Counted from the stretch's first letter, positions 7,753-16,464 are shown. The stretch is DNA of 59,535 nt from an uncultured Caulobacterales bacterium (GCA_938009235.1 CALLIK010000011.1:1-59535); one strand, 5' to 3'. Notes: generated by a model not told the origin, from the letters alone. Made by a program: numbers and translations.

Positions 7753-8733
7753 ATGACACATGATTTCGACGCCTACCCATTTACGCGCGAACATTGCCTG
7801 TCCATTTCCGATTTCCACCGTGTTGATATTGAACGCCTGCTGGACCTCGGCGCGCATTACCTCGATCTTGAGCATCAAAAAGGCGGCAGCAGCAAAGTCC
7901 TTCGCGGCAAGACGCTAATCAATCTATTCTTCGAAAATTCCACCCGCACAGAGAAGTCATTCGAGCTGGCGGGGAAACGCCTCGGCGCGGATGTAATCTC
8001 GATGCAGGTCGCCTCAAGCTCCGTCAAAAAGGGCGAGACATTATTGGACACCGCCGCGACCCTGAACGCGATGAACCCAGACTTGCTCGTCGTGCGACAC
8101 GGCAGTTCGGGCGCGCCTGCGCTCTTGGCTCAAAAAGTCTCTTGCTCGGTTATCAATGCGGGCGACGGAATGCACGAGCATCCGACCCAAGCCTTGCTCG
8201 ATGCCCTCACCCTGCGCGAAGCCTTTGGCGGCGATATTGGCGGGCTACAAATCGCGATTTGCGGCGACATCCTGCACAGCCGCGTGGCACGCTCCAATGT
8301 TCAATTGCTGAATATGCTCGGCGCGAATGTGCGTCTTGTTGGACCGCCAACACTCATACCGACTGATGCAGACCGCTGGGGCGTCGAAGTCTTTCACGAT
8401 ATGGAAACAGGCCTTCAAGGTTGCGATGTTGTCATGATGTTGCGCCTTCAATTGGAACGCATGAAGGGCGCGTTCGTTCCGTCCAAACGCGAATATTATC
8501 ACTTCCACGGATTGACCCGCGCCAAGCTCGCCCACGCCAAAACCGGCGCGCTCGTCATGCATCCCGGCCCTATGAACCGCGGCGTCGAGATTAGCTCCGA
8601 TGTGGCCGATGATCCAGATATCAGCTTGGTCACAAACCAAGTCGGCGCAGGCGTCGCGATGCGCATGGCGATCTTACATGCGCTGTCGGATGCGCAAGAC
8701 TTACGCCGAGAAAATACGGGAACTGCGTCATGA
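7753..8733 (+). CDS. pyrB: Aspartate carbamoyltransferase catalytic subunit
   Basis: Condenses carbamoyl phosphate with aspartate, the committed step of pyrimidine synthesis. The 326-aa protein has the carbamoyl-phosphate motif STRT at residues 63-66, the [14 protein letters not shown] block and a C-terminal [13 protein letters not shown]. The frame is open back to 7624, but the ATG at 7753 matches the usual N-terminus and the upstream part overlaps element copy A. The stop overlaps the next start in ATGA, so the PyrC-like protein is translationally coupled. No pyrI regulatory subunit is visible. Pairing with an inactive PyrC-like partner suggests a Pseudomonas-type dodecameric ATCase. Confidence 0.95.
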   Translation: MTHDFDAYPFTREHCLSISDFHRVDIERLLDLGAHYLDLEHQKGGSSKVLRGKTLINLFFENSTRTEKSFELAGKRLGADVISMQVASSSVKKGETLLDTAATLNAMNPDLLVVRHGSSGAPALLAQKVSCSVINAGDGMHEHPTQALLDALTLREAFGGDIGGLQIAICGDILHSRVARSNVQLLNMLGANVRLVGPPTLIPTDADRWGVEVFHDMETGLQGCDVVMMLRLQLERMKGAFVPSKREYYHFHGLTRAKLAHAKTGALVMHPGPMNRGVEISSDVADDPDISLVTNQVGAGVAMRMAILHALSDAQDLRRENTGTAS

Positions 8734-9998
8734 GCCAGATCACCCTCACAGACATTCGCATCTTGGACCCCGAAAGCGGCACAGACATCATTGGGCACGT
8801 CCGCATTGAAGACGGCCACATCGCCGCGTTTGGTCCTGATTGCGCGGTGTCTGGCACTGTCATCCAAGGCCAAGGCCTCTGCGTCGCGCCAGGCTTAATC
8901 GACATGCGCGTCACAACGGGCGAGCCTGGACGAGAGAACCGCGAAACCCTCGCAACGGCAGCGGAAGCAGCCGCCGCAGGCGGCGTGACTTCAATGGTCG
9001 TCATGCCCGGAACGGACCCCGTCATCGACGATATGGCACTCGTGGATTATGTCTCGCGGCGCGGCGAAAGTTTGCCCGTAGATATTCTCGTTGCGGGCGC
9101 GCTGACCAAAAATATGGACGGCGAAACCATGACGGAAATTGGCCTCATGCAGCAAGCGGGCGCCGTGATGTTCGCCAGCGGAAAAGCCCCCATTCGCGAT
9201 GCACAAATCATGCGCCGCCTGCTCTCATATTCCGCGAGCTTCAACGCGCTGATTTCCAATCACTGCATTTCACCAGAACTCTCCAAAGGGACCGTTGCGC
9301 ATGAAAGTGATTTCTCCTCGCGCCTCGGCCTCACCTCCGCACCCGCAGTCTCGGAGCGCATCATGGCGGAACGCGATATTGCCCTCGCCGAGCTAACAGG
9401 CGGGCGCGTGTTGCTTGACCTGATTTCCTCCGCCGATGTGCTGCCAGTCCTCCGCCGCGCAAAAGCGAAAGAGCTAGACGTATCAGCCTCAGTCTCGATC
9501 AATCACCTGTCGCTCAATGAACTCGACATTGGGGATTATCGGACCTTTGCAAAGCTAGAGCCGCCGCTGCGTGAAGAACGTGATCGCCAAGCTTTGATTG
9601 CTGCGGTGAATGACGGCACAATTGATGTGATCGTCTCGGACCATGATCCACGCCCAGCGGGTGAAAAACGCCTGCCCTATGCCGAAGCCTCACCGGGCGC
9701 TGTTGGTTTGGAACTCTTATTAGCGGCGGGCCTCAGCCAAGTCGCAGATAGCGGGCTAGACCTGCTCGCATTCCTTGCGGCGCTCACCTATCGCCCTGCG
9801 GATTTGTTGGGCATCGAAGCAGGACGTATTCGCGAAGGCGCGGTTGCGGACCTCGTGATCTTTGATCCGAATGAGCCTTGGGTATGCGACGCGCTGAAAC
9901 TTCGCAGTCGTTCCAAGAACACACCCTTCGACGGGAGACGCCTCACAGGCCGCGTTAGGCACACGATTAAAAACGGCGCTCTCGTTTATTCGGCTTGA
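8730..9998 (+). CDS. pyrX: Dihydroorotase-like protein, probably non-catalytic (PyrC-prime/PyrX)
   Basis: A 422-aa member of the class I dihydroorotase family overlapping pyrB by 4 nt. The fold signature is complete, but the active site is not. In active enzymes the first metal motif is D-x-H-x-H followed by L-R-E-P-G; here residues 58-67 read [10 protein letters not shown], so both histidines and the substrate-binding arginine are replaced. The later metal His in the HVST segment is Leu at about 231. D304 and H178 are kept. This pattern matches the inactive PyrC-prime subunits of Pseudomonas, which hold the ATCase together. I infer a structural role; a true dihydroorotase should be encoded elsewhere. 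It would be mis-annotated as pyrC by similarity alone. Confidence 0.85.
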   Translation: MSQITLTDIRILDPESGTDIIGHVRIEDGHIAAFGPDCAVSGTVIQGQGLCVAPGLIDMRVTTGEPGRENRETLATAAEAAAAGGVTSMVVMPGTDPVIDDMALVDYVSRRGESLPVDILVAGALTKNMDGETMTEIGLMQQAGAVMFASGKAPIRDAQIMRRLLSYSASFNALISNHCISPELSKGTVAHESDFSSRLGLTSAPAVSERIMAERDIALAELTGGRVLLDLISSADVLPVLRRAKAKELDVSASVSINHLSLNELDIGDYRTFAKLEPPLREERDRQALIAAVNDGTIDVIVSDHDPRPAGEKRLPYAEASPGAVGLELLLAAGLSQVADSGLDLLAFLAALTYRPADLLGIEAGRIREGAVADLVIFDPNEPWVCDALKLRSRSKNTPFDGRRLTGRVRHTIKNGALVYSA

Positions 9999-10321
9999 GC
10001 GACGCCAGCTTTATCCAACTCACGCCCCATCGTACCCGTCATGAAGTGAAACAGCATTTTGAAATCAGACCCCAGTGACCATAGCGGATAGGTGAATGTG
10101 GCGGGCTTGTTCTTCTCGATTAAGCCATGACTGGCCCATGCGAAAAAGTAACCGCAGAGAAACACCAAAGGAATCAGGCCCCATCGTTGAGTCGCGATCA
10201 ATGTAATCAGCAAGCTAATTGCCAAGCTCGTCCCCACATAATGCCACCCACGCGTCGCAGGTTGAGCATGTTCACGCAGGTAATATGGCCAGAATTCAAT
10301 GTAAGATTGGATCGTTTTCAT
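9986..10321 (-). CDS. DUF962 / Mpo1-like membrane protein
   Basis: A 111-aa integral membrane protein of the DUF962 (YGL010w/Mpo1-like) family. The N-terminal SYIEFWPYYLREHAQPATRG with a conserved His, then WHYVGTS, two hydrophobic helices, and ASHGLIEKNKPATF are typical. Eukaryotic Mpo1 is an iron-dependent dioxygenase in fatty acid alpha-oxidation; whether bacterial members do the same is not known. Its 3-prime end overlaps the end of the PyrC-like gene by 13 nt in convergent orientation. Confidence 0.85.
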   Translation of the reverse strand: MKTIQSYIEFWPYYLREHAQPATRGWHYVGTSLAISLLITLIATQRWGLIPLVFLCGYFFAWASHGLIEKNKPATFTYPLWSLGSDFKMLFHFMTGTMGRELDKAGVAQAE

Positions 10322-10435
10322 ACAACAATTTTAATAACAATCCTCGCTTTTGTCCAATGTGGTTAAGTTCACTTAACAATAGTTGATAAAATCTGCACCA
10401 TTAACGCATTATTTACCCTGTTCGTTAATAAGAGA

Positions 10436-10502
10436 GGTGTCTCCTTAGGGGACACCACCATTCACCTACTACCTTTCGGGCGCTTCGGCGTCCTTTTTTT
10501 TT
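10436..10502 (+). ncRNA. Candidate small RNA with two hairpins and terminator
   Basis: A 9-bp perfect hairpin (GGTGTCTCC 10436-10444 with GGGGACACC 10448-10456, loop TTA) is followed 21 nt later by a strong intrinsic terminator at 10478-10502. Nothing codes here. The terminator has no gene upstream on the plus strand (the DUF962 gene reads away), so a short independent transcript is the simplest explanation. The 5-prime end is unknown. Confidence 0.4.
10478..10502 (+). terminator. Intrinsic terminator
   Basis: GGGCGC (10478-10483), TTCG tetraloop, GCGTCC (10488-10493) with one G-T pair, followed by nine T. This is a textbook factor-independent terminator on the plus strand. Confidence 0.8.
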
Positions 10503-10514
10503 GACCTAAAACCC

Positions 10515-10544
10515 TTTCACTGTTTTTTTTCACTTTCAGTGAAA
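10515..10544. repeat. Inverted repeat upstream of tRNA-Asn
   Basis: TTTCACTG (10515-10522) and CAGTGAAA (10537-10544) are perfect inverted arms 14 nt apart, the spacer being a T run and CACTT. It could be an operator or a DNA hairpin between the terminator and the tRNA promoter. Confidence 0.4.
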
Positions 10545-10550
10545 ACTAAG

Positions 10551-10580
10551 CTTGCCGAAACCGAAAATCGCTTGTATTAG
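10551..10580 (+). promoter_or_regulatory. Possible promoter of tRNA-Asn
   Basis: CTTGCC at 10551-10556 and TATTAG at 10575-10580 with 18 nt between them resemble alphaproteobacterial -35 and -10 boxes and lie 25 nt before the mature tRNA. Confidence 0.35.
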
Positions 10581-10604
10581 GCGCGCCTACCTCGAATGGT
10601 CTAT

Positions 10605-10680
10605 TCCGCAATAGCTCAGTTGGTAGAGCAGCTGACTGTTAATCAGCTTGTCGCAGGTTCGAGTCCTGCTTGCGGAGCCA
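10605..10680 (+). tRNA. tRNA-Asn (anticodon GTT)
   Basis: A 76-nt cloverleaf with CCA encoded. The acceptor arms are TCCGCAA (10605-10611) and TTGCGGA (10670-10676), the D arm includes AGCTCAGTTGGTAGAGCA, the anticodon GTT is at 10638-10640 and the T arm is GGTTCGAGTCC. All four stems pair. Confidence 0.97.
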
Positions 10681-10816
10681 CCACCCCCTTCACATATTAT
10701 AATGAAAACGCTCTGAGCTATCCCTGATTGCTCGCATCTTGCGCCGACAGCGAAACTCTCTAGTCTATTCCCTAACGACGGCCCTTAGATGGCTGCGGAT
10801 ACATTGGGGAGATTTT

Positions 10817-12955
10817 ATGTCCAAACTCTTGAGAGCGGGCCTATGCGCGACAGCTTGCGCAATACTCATTGCCTGTGGTGATGCTCCATCGGACACATCC
10901 TCGGGCGTTACAGATGCGGCTTTATCTGCTGCGGCTGACACACCCGAAAGTTGGTTGACCTATAGCGGTGATTACAAAGAACAACGTCATTCCCGCCTCA
11001 CCGGGATCACGAAAGAGAACGTCGCAGACCTAGGCGTCGCATGGACATATGATCTCTCGACAGGACGCGGTGTCGAAAGTACGCCCATTGTCCATGATGG
11101 CATCATGTATGTCACAGGCGCATGGTCTATCCTGCATGCCTTGGACGCCAAAACGGGCGAAGAACTTTGGTCCTATGACCCCGAAGTTTCTGGAGAAGAT
11201 GCCATCAAAGGCTGTTGTGATGTCGTCAATCGCGGCGTCGCAATCTATGACGACAAAGTCTATCTCGGCGTCTTCGATGGCCGCTTGGAAGCCTTAAACG
11301 CTAAGACGGGCGCATTAGTTTGGTCCAAAGTCACGGTCGATCAAACTCAACCTTACACAATCACAATGGCGCCTCGCGTCGTCAAAGGGAAAGTCATTAT
11401 CGGCAACTCCGGCGGAGAGCTTGGCGTGCGCGGTTATGTCAGCTCCTATGATGCGCAAACGGGTGATTTAGACTGGCGTTTCTACACCGTTCCAAATTCA
11501 GAGAAGAAAGCTGACGGCGCAGCCTCCGACGAAATCATGGCGAGCCTCGTGAACGACACTTGGGGCGACACGGGGGGATGGGTCACAGATGGCGGCGGCG
11601 GAACGGCGTGGGACTCTATTGTTTACGACGAAGAGAATGATCAGCTCCTCGTAGGTGTCGGAAATGGCTCTCCTTGGAATGCAAAAATTCGTGACCCAGA
11701 AGGTAAAGGCGACAATCTCTTCCTTTCTTCCATCCTAGCCCTAGATGCCGATACGGGGACGTATAAATGGCATTTTCAAACGACGCCTCGCGATCAGTGG
11801 GATTTCACAGCCACGCAATCCATTATTCTCGCGGACCTTCCATTGGGAAAGAACGGCGCAGACAGACGCGTAGTTATGCAAGCCCCAAAGAATGGGTTTT
11901 TCTACGTGCTCGACGCCGCGACGGGTGAGTTCCTGTCTGGCAATAATTTTGTGCCTATGAATTGGGCGACGGGCCTTGATGACAATGGCCGCCCGATTGA
12001 AGCGTCAAATGCGAGAGACACCGCGGGCGAGCCTATACCGATATTCCCAGGACCGCTCGGCGCGCATAACTGGCATCCAATGGCTTACTCCCCGCAAGAG
12101 AAATTGGCTTACATCCCTGCGCAGCTCATCCCGCAACTCTATCAGGACAATCAGGTCGAGCCTGACCCAGACGCCTATTGGAACCTTGGCTACAATCTCT
12201 CAGCAGGTGTTCCGCCCGTCTTTCCTGCGGGCACGCTCGACGCCTTCCGCAAAGGCAATCAAGGCTGGTTAGTCGCGTGGGATCCGATCAAGCAAGAAGC
12301 CCGCTGGACCGTTCAACATGACGGCCCTTGGAACGGCGGCATCTTATCGCTCGACACAGGCATAGTGCTGCAAGGTCAACGCGAGGGCGACGTCTCGGCC
12401 TATGACGCAGGGACTGGCGACAAATTATGGTCGACCAACGTCAAGGCTGGCGCGTTATCTGGTATGAGCACCTATGCAATTGACGGAGAGCAATATGTGA
12501 CCATCACGACGGGTTGGGGCTCAGCTTATGCCCTCTCCGCTGGGTATGGGTATAGCTCCGTTGTACCACCTCAAGTCGGGCGCGTTGTCACCTTCAAATT
12601 AGGCGGTACAGAGACAATTCCAGACGCGATGGAAAGCGCCGTTGAGCGTACACCCAAAGGCGAGGCCTTTGGAAGCCAAGCTCAGATCATGGACGGCTTA
12701 GGTCTTTACTCCGAAAGCTGCCTCGTCTGTCACGGCCCTCTAGTCGTGAGTTCTGGCGTGTTGCCTGACTTGCGGTGGTCTTATGCCGCAGCCGATAAAA
12801 ACGAGTGGACCGATATTGTTTCCAACGGCTCACGCTCAGGCAACGGCATGGTCTCATTTAAAGATCAAGTCTCGCCAGAGGGCATGGAAGCCATCCGCGC
12901 CTATGTTATGAGCCAAAGCCATCTAGCCGTGGCGAATAATGAGGCTGGCGAGTAA
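10817..12955 (+). CDS. PQQ-dependent alcohol dehydrogenase with C-terminal cytochrome c, lipoprotein
   Basis: A 712-aa quinohemoprotein of the type II alcohol dehydrogenase family that oxidises alcohols in the periplasm and passes electrons to a c-type heme. The start at 10817 has GGGGAG upstream and gives a lipoprotein signal with lipobox LIAC (Cys20), so the enzyme should be membrane-anchored. The vicinal disulfide is Cys133-Cys134 (GCCDVVNRG). The PQQ/Ca region has GELGVRGY, GNGSPWN and GDNLF with the catalytic Asp, among repeated beta-propeller W motifs such as LDAKTGEELW. The C-terminal heme motif CLVCH is at 635-639, with a likely Met ligand in GNGMVSF. Lipid anchoring is less usual than a free periplasmic form. 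Terminator follows at 12976. Confidence 0.92.
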   Translation: MSKLLRAGLCATACAILIACGDAPSDTSSGVTDAALSAAADTPESWLTYSGDYKEQRHSRLTGITKENVADLGVAWTYDLSTGRGVESTPIVHDGIMYVTGAWSILHALDAKTGEELWSYDPEVSGEDAIKGCCDVVNRGVAIYDDKVYLGVFDGRLEALNAKTGALVWSKVTVDQTQPYTITMAPRVVKGKVIIGNSGGELGVRGYVSSYDAQTGDLDWRFYTVPNSEKKADGAASDEIMASLVNDTWGDTGGWVTDGGGGTAWDSIVYDEENDQLLVGVGNGSPWNAKIRDPEGKGDNLFLSSILALDADTGTYKWHFQTTPRDQWDFTATQSIILADLPLGKNGADRRVVMQAPKNGFFYVLDAATGEFLSGNNFVPMNWATGLDDNGRPIEASNARDTAGEPIPIFPGPLGAHNWHPMAYSPQEKLAYIPAQLIPQLYQDNQVEPDPDAYWNLGYNLSAGVPPVFPAGTLDAFRKGNQGWLVAWDPIKQEARWTVQHDGPWNGGILSLDTGIVLQGQREGDVSAYDAGTGDKLWSTNVKAGALSGMSTYAIDGEQYVTITTGWGSAYALSAGYGYSSVVPPQVGRVVTFKLGGTETIPDAMESAVERTPKGEAFGSQAQIMDGLGLYSESCLVCHGPLVVSSGVLPDLRWSYAAADKNEWTDIVSNGSRSGNGMVSFKDQVSPEGMEAIRAYVMSQSHLAVANNEAGE

Positions 12956-12975
12956 CGCCGCTCTGACAGCTTAAG

Positions 12976-13006
12976 ACGCGCCTGAAGCCTCACCTCAGGC
13001 GCGTTT
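12976..13006 (+). terminator. Terminator after the PQQ dehydrogenase
   Basis: ACGCGCCTGA (12976-12985) pairs perfectly with TCAGGCGCGT (12995-13004), followed by a short T run. It lies 20 nt after the stop codon. Confidence 0.75.
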
Positions 13007-13073
13007 AGGTTATTCACGTTAAAAACCAAGATGCGTGGTTTATTTTCCGCGTCTGTGCGGCTAATCCTTTTCC

Positions 13074-13961
13074 ATGTTTACTCGCGATGAATTCCTTTCA
13101 AAAATGCACGTTGAAGAATTGGACACTCTCCTCTTTCGCGGCGAAGCTTTACAGATGGGTCTGCCGCGTGTCTTTGGCGGGCAAGTTCTCGGCCAAGCCT
13201 TAAACGCCGCCGTCCGAACCGTTGAAGATGACCGCAAGCCACATTCCCTGCATGGCTATTTCCTTCGTCCCGGCGATCTGTCCCGTCCCATCATTTACGA
13301 AGTCGACCCAATCCGAAATGGCCGTAGTTTTTCAACCCGTCGTGTTGTCGGAAAGCAACGCGGCGAAGCGATTTTCAACGCCTCAATTAGCTTCCAAGTC
13401 GTCGAAGAAGGGTTGAGCCATCAATTCGAATTCCCAGAAAATGTTCAACACTACAGCGATCTTCCCAATGATTTTGACCGCGCGGAAGAGGTTGGAAATT
13501 TAATTAATATCTCGGCTGAACAATTACGAAGTTACTACCTCATTTTTGGGACCGACATTTTAGAAACACGAACACCAAACCTAGAATCCACTGTCCTACC
13601 AGGTGAGTATGAACCTCATTATGGTTTTTGGTTCAAATTCAATGATGCCATTGGCGAAGACCCCATCACGCATCGCACCTTGCTCGCATTTATTTCTGAC
13701 AAGGCCTTGATGGGGACGGCCATTCGTCCGCACCCTGTGAATTTCAGAACGCATAAAATCATCGGCGCGAGCCTCGATCATGCCATGTGGTTCCATGATG
13801 AAATCCGTGTGAACCAATGGATATATTATCATGTCGACAGCCCTCGCTCTGCGCGGTCACGCGGCTTTAATCGTGGTAGTTTCTACACCGCAGATGGACG
13901 TCTGATTTGCTCGACCGCGCAAGAAGGCTTGATCCGCGTCGTCGGTGAACGCGAGACATAG
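13074..13961 (+). CDS. tesB: Acyl-CoA thioesterase II
   Basis: A 295-aa TesB-type double hotdog thioesterase that hydrolyses acyl-CoA to free fatty acid and CoA. Early MGLPRVFGGQVLGQAL and YFLRPGD are hallmark segments of the first hotdog. The second has SLDHAMWFH, with the catalytic Asp, RGSFYT and STAQEGLIR with the conserved Gln. Length is close to the usual 285-290 aa. It ends only 3 nt before the start of element copy B on the same strand, so that element would be in its 3-prime UTR if both are transcribed together. Confidence 0.93.
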   Translation: MFTRDEFLSKMHVEELDTLLFRGEALQMGLPRVFGGQVLGQALNAAVRTVEDDRKPHSLHGYFLRPGDLSRPIIYEVDPIRNGRSFSTRRVVGKQRGEAIFNASISFQVVEEGLSHQFEFPENVQHYSDLPNDFDRAEEVGNLINISAEQLRSYYLIFGTDILETRTPNLESTVLPGEYEPHYGFWFKFNDAIGEDPITHRTLLAFISDKALMGTAIRPHPVNFRTHKIIGASLDHAMWFHDEIRVNQWIYYHVDSPRSARSRGFNRGSFYTADGRLICSTAQEGLIRVVGERET

Positions 13962-13964
13962 GGT

Positions 13965-14412
13965 TACGCTCACAGCCCATCTCGTGGCCGCTTTACCTTG
14001 TTTCCCAACACGCAGGTTGGGTTGGCAGGCGGCAACCTGCAAATAGAGGGCGAAGCCCTCGAAAAAAGGACTGTCCGCGTGGTGATATTCGCGATGGAAT
14101 ACCAAGATAGAAGTTTTGTTTTACGCAAATATCGAGGAATTGGTTTGTCAGACCAATCCACGACCACGCGGCAGCGGTTTTTGTTATGACGGCCAGTCAA
14201 ATAAACCCCGCAAGTCTGGCCACTCGGACCAGGCGGTCGGCTCTCATCATAAAAGGCCCTACATATTTGGTCTCACCCAAATACGCTCAACCCCACCGTC
14301 TCTCGAACCAGATAGAGAGCGCTACCCTGTCCTGTGTCCGAAAGAACACCCTTAGAATGACACAGCTTTTGAATGCGGGGATCAGTCTCTTGAGAAATCT
14401 GTAAGAGACTGA
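13965..14412 (+). ncRNA. Large structured RNA-like element, copy B (most complete)
   Basis: About 448 nt, non-coding, aligned with copies A and C. Blocks: ACGCTCACAGCC (13966-13977), CCGCGTGG (14075-14082) pairing with CCACGCGG (14164-14171), GTCGGCTCTCA (14236-14246), CGCTCAACCCCACCGTCTCT (from 14284) and TGTCCGAAAGAAC (14335-14347). Inside the long-range stem are hairpins at 14081-14103 and about 14136-14157. At the 3-prime end a 9-bp stem (14383-14391 with 14403-14411) is followed by a terminator. Hairpin arms vary among copies but keep pairing. It is unlike RNase P, tmRNA or 6S RNA as I know them. Ends are approximate. Confidence 0.62.
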
Positions 14413-14429
14413 AAGCGCAGAGATAATTT

Positions 14430-14457
14430 AAATCCAAAATAAGGATTTATTTTTTAT
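14430..14457 (+). terminator. Terminator downstream of copy B
   Basis: AAATCC (14430-14435) and GGATTT (14443-14448) form a short hairpin followed by ATTTTTTATT. It could end a transcript of tesB and/or element copy B before the convergent acyltransferase gene. Confidence 0.6.
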
Positions 14458-14486
14458 TGGCCGTTCAAATTAAAAGTTCAAAGCCT

Positions 14487-15626
14487 TTACAACGACTTTA
14501 GCTTCCGCCTTAAAAGTTTAGGTGCCTTCAACGCAGCCTCGCCTGCCGTAACCTCATGAGACCCAAAACGCTTACGAAGCTTAAGGAAACGTTTCTCAAC
14601 GATATAGTATGAAAAGGCGGCTGCATAAATACTAATGAGAAAGGCGAGTGAATAGGCCATTGGACCTTCCCCAACAAACCTAATGCAGGCATCAATGACG
14701 GGAACATGCCAAAGATAGAGGGCATATGAAATGGTTCCAAACCAAGCCAACGGCTTCCATTCCAAAATAGAAATGACCCAGCTGAGTTTCTGCGAAAAGA
14801 ATAAATTCAAAAACAGAACAAACAAAGTACAACCTTGTACCGAATAGCGAGCTGTGTATCTGAAGGCTTCATCTCTAATGACGAAAGTTGAGAGAATGAC
14901 TAAAGAACAAAGGACAATGGGCACATAGCCAATAAGCCATGAGACTTTTTTTGTGCTGCGATGAACGTGAAGCATAATTGAGAGAAGGCAGCCCCAGACA
15001 AGACTGTCTATTCGCGTATCTGTCATTTTATAAATATATTCCTCAATCAGTACATCTGTCTGATAGAATAGAAAAACTCGCCACAACAAAGTCGCGATGA
15101 GAACAACCACAAGCCCCTTAAGAATACGCGGCCAATTTCCCTTTAGAAAAACAAGGAAAAGAGGAAAAATTAAATAGAAATGTTCCTCGACGGCAAGTGA
15201 CCATAAATGCGTCCAAGGCATCAAAGGCGCAATGTCGTTCGTTCTGATATTAATTTCGTAAAAATTCATGCCGTAAAACACAGCTGAAAACATTTCTAAT
15301 GGCCGTGGTTCAGCCCATCCGTTTAAGAAATATATCAGTGTTGTACCAAACAACATGAACAACAATGCAGGGTAGAGTCGAATAAACCGCCGTATATAAA
15401 ATTGGTTTAATTTAATACGGCCCTTCATTTCATTCTCTGCGATTAAGATACGCGTAATGAGGAAGCCCGAAATAAAGAAGAAAACGGTTACACCAAACCC
15501 GCCTGGAATGGCGTGCGATAACCCCATATGCGCAATCAAAACAATTAAGACTGATAATGCGCGTATACCATTCAAACCAGGAATATACCCATATTCTGCT
15601 ATAGGGTTTATACCTTGGTTTTTCAT
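14487..15626 (-). CDS. Acyltransferase family 3 membrane protein (OafA/YrhL-like)
   Basis: A multi-pass membrane acyltransferase of the type that O-acetylates surface polysaccharides. The N-terminal GLNGIRALSVLIVLIAHMG with the family His, then GVTVFFFISGFLITRIL, and RFIRLYPALL are characteristic; roughly ten hydrophobic segments follow. I prefer the ATG at 15626 (MKNQGINP) because the family motif begins soon after; the frame is open to an ATG at 15659, and neither has a strong Shine-Dalgarno. The gene is clearly more AT-rich than its surroundings, which with its surface role suggests lateral acquisition. No glycosyltransferases are adjacent. Confidence 0.9.
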   Translation of the reverse strand: MKNQGINPIAEYGYIPGLNGIRALSVLIVLIAHMGLSHAIPGGFGVTVFFFISGFLITRILIAENEMKGRIKLNQFYIRRFIRLYPALLFMLFGTTLIYFLNGWAEPRPLEMFSAVFYGMNFYEINIRTNDIAPLMPWTHLWSLAVEEHFYLIFPLFLVFLKGNWPRILKGLVVVLIATLLWRVFLFYQTDVLIEEYIYKMTDTRIDSLVWGCLLSIMLHVHRSTKKVSWLIGYVPIVLCSLVILSTFVIRDEAFRYTARYSVQGCTLFVLFLNLFFSQKLSWVISILEWKPLAWFGTISYALYLWHVPVIDACIRFVGEGPMAYSLAFLISIYAAAFSYYIVEKRFLKLRKRFGSHEVTAGEAALKAPKLLRRKLKSL

Positions 15627-15659
15627 TTTATACTCTATGCAAAATCCATACCAAAGCAT

Positions 15660-15985
15660 CAGTAAACAAAGCTAAATATCACTAGAAATTGGTTTCACCC
15701 AACGCATACTCCTAAAGCCCCTCAAATGTACGCTCAAGACCCATACAGAGACGTAGGAGACCGTACTTGTCGGCATCATATGTAATGGCGTGACACGTGA
15801 CCCATTATATTTCATCGGATCACACCCGTGGTGAGTAGCGTGTGTCGAAAAGCTGTTTTAGTGTGGCATTTTAGTCATGAAACGCTCTTCGTTGATCCGC
15901 TTCAGGCTAGAAGATTACTTTCCTTTCTCTTATTAATGCTCTTCAACACTTCTATATTGGCAGATACTGCCAAAAGTGAGATCTT
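15660..15985 (+). promoter_or_regulatory. Intergenic region with the lrp promoter
   Basis: No gene is convincing here; an open frame at 15828-16040 overlaps the Lrp gene out of frame and is rejected. The region between divergent genes must hold both promoters, and contains the candidate operator at 15957-15973. Confidence 0.4.
15957..15973. promoter_or_regulatory. 17-bp palindrome TTGGCAG-ATA-CTGCCAA, candidate Lrp-type operator
   Basis: A perfect inverted repeat with 7-bp arms ending 12 nt before the ATG of the Lrp/AsnC regulator, a position suited to autoregulation. A near twin lies at 7033-7049 upstream of the VOC gene. Size and symmetry fit an AsnC-family site. Confidence 0.5.
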
Positions 15986-16450
15986 ATGGACAATAAAGAC
16001 AGACAAATCATTCGCGTGCTTCAATCGGATGGGCGTATGACGAATCAAGACTTGGCGGCGAAGGTCAATTTGTCGCCCTCACCTTGCTTGAGGCGGATTC
16101 GCAATCTTGAGAAATCAGGGGCTATTCGTGGATATAGTGTTGATGTGGATGCCAAATTATATGGCCTGCCCGTCACCGTCTTTGTGAGTGTCCGCCTCGA
16201 GCGGCACACGGAAGACGAGGTGTTAAACTTTGAGCGCAAGATCAATAGCATTAGCCAAGTTTTAGAATGCTATGTCATGACGGGTCTATCCGATTATCTG
16301 CTACGGGTCGTGGTCGCCGATTTGGATGATTACGAAAAATTCGTACGAACGCATTTGCATTCCATTGGCGGAATTGCGTCAATCGATACGAGCTTTGTTT
16401 TTGGAACGGTCAAGAAAACAGGCGTATTCCCGCCAGTAGTTACAGGTTGA
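15986..16450 (+). CDS. Lrp/AsnC family transcriptional regulator
   Basis: A 154-aa feast/famine regulator. Residues 1-60 form the winged helix: MDNKDRQIIRVLQSDGRMTN, then LAAKVNLSPSPCLRRIRNLE with the recognition helix. The C-terminal RAM domain, which binds amino acids or related ligands and drives oligomerisation, follows and includes VLECYVMTGLSDYLLRVVV. GTGAG lies before the ATG. It stands alone, divergent from the acyltransferase gene; a palindrome in its own promoter suggests autoregulation. The ligand cannot be predicted. Confidence 0.94.
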   Translation: MDNKDRQIIRVLQSDGRMTNQDLAAKVNLSPSPCLRRIRNLEKSGAIRGYSVDVDAKLYGLPVTVFVSVRLERHTEDEVLNFERKINSISQVLECYVMTGLSDYLLRVVVADLDDYEKFVRTHLHSIGGIASIDTSFVFGTVKKTGVFPPVVTG

Positions 16451-16464
16451 AGTTTAAAGCCAAA

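Noticed and set aside
13998..14404. Three short plus-strand frames inside copy B
   Set aside because: They do not align with frames in copies A and C, and hairpin length changes break any shared frame.
13965..14412. Group I or II intron for the A/B/C elements
   Set aside because: I find no intron catalytic core such as a domain V hairpin, no reverse transcriptase or endonuclease ORF, and no interrupted gene.
15828..16040. 70-aa frame overlapping the lrp start
   Set aside because: Out of frame overlap with a clear regulator gene and covers its promoter palindrome.
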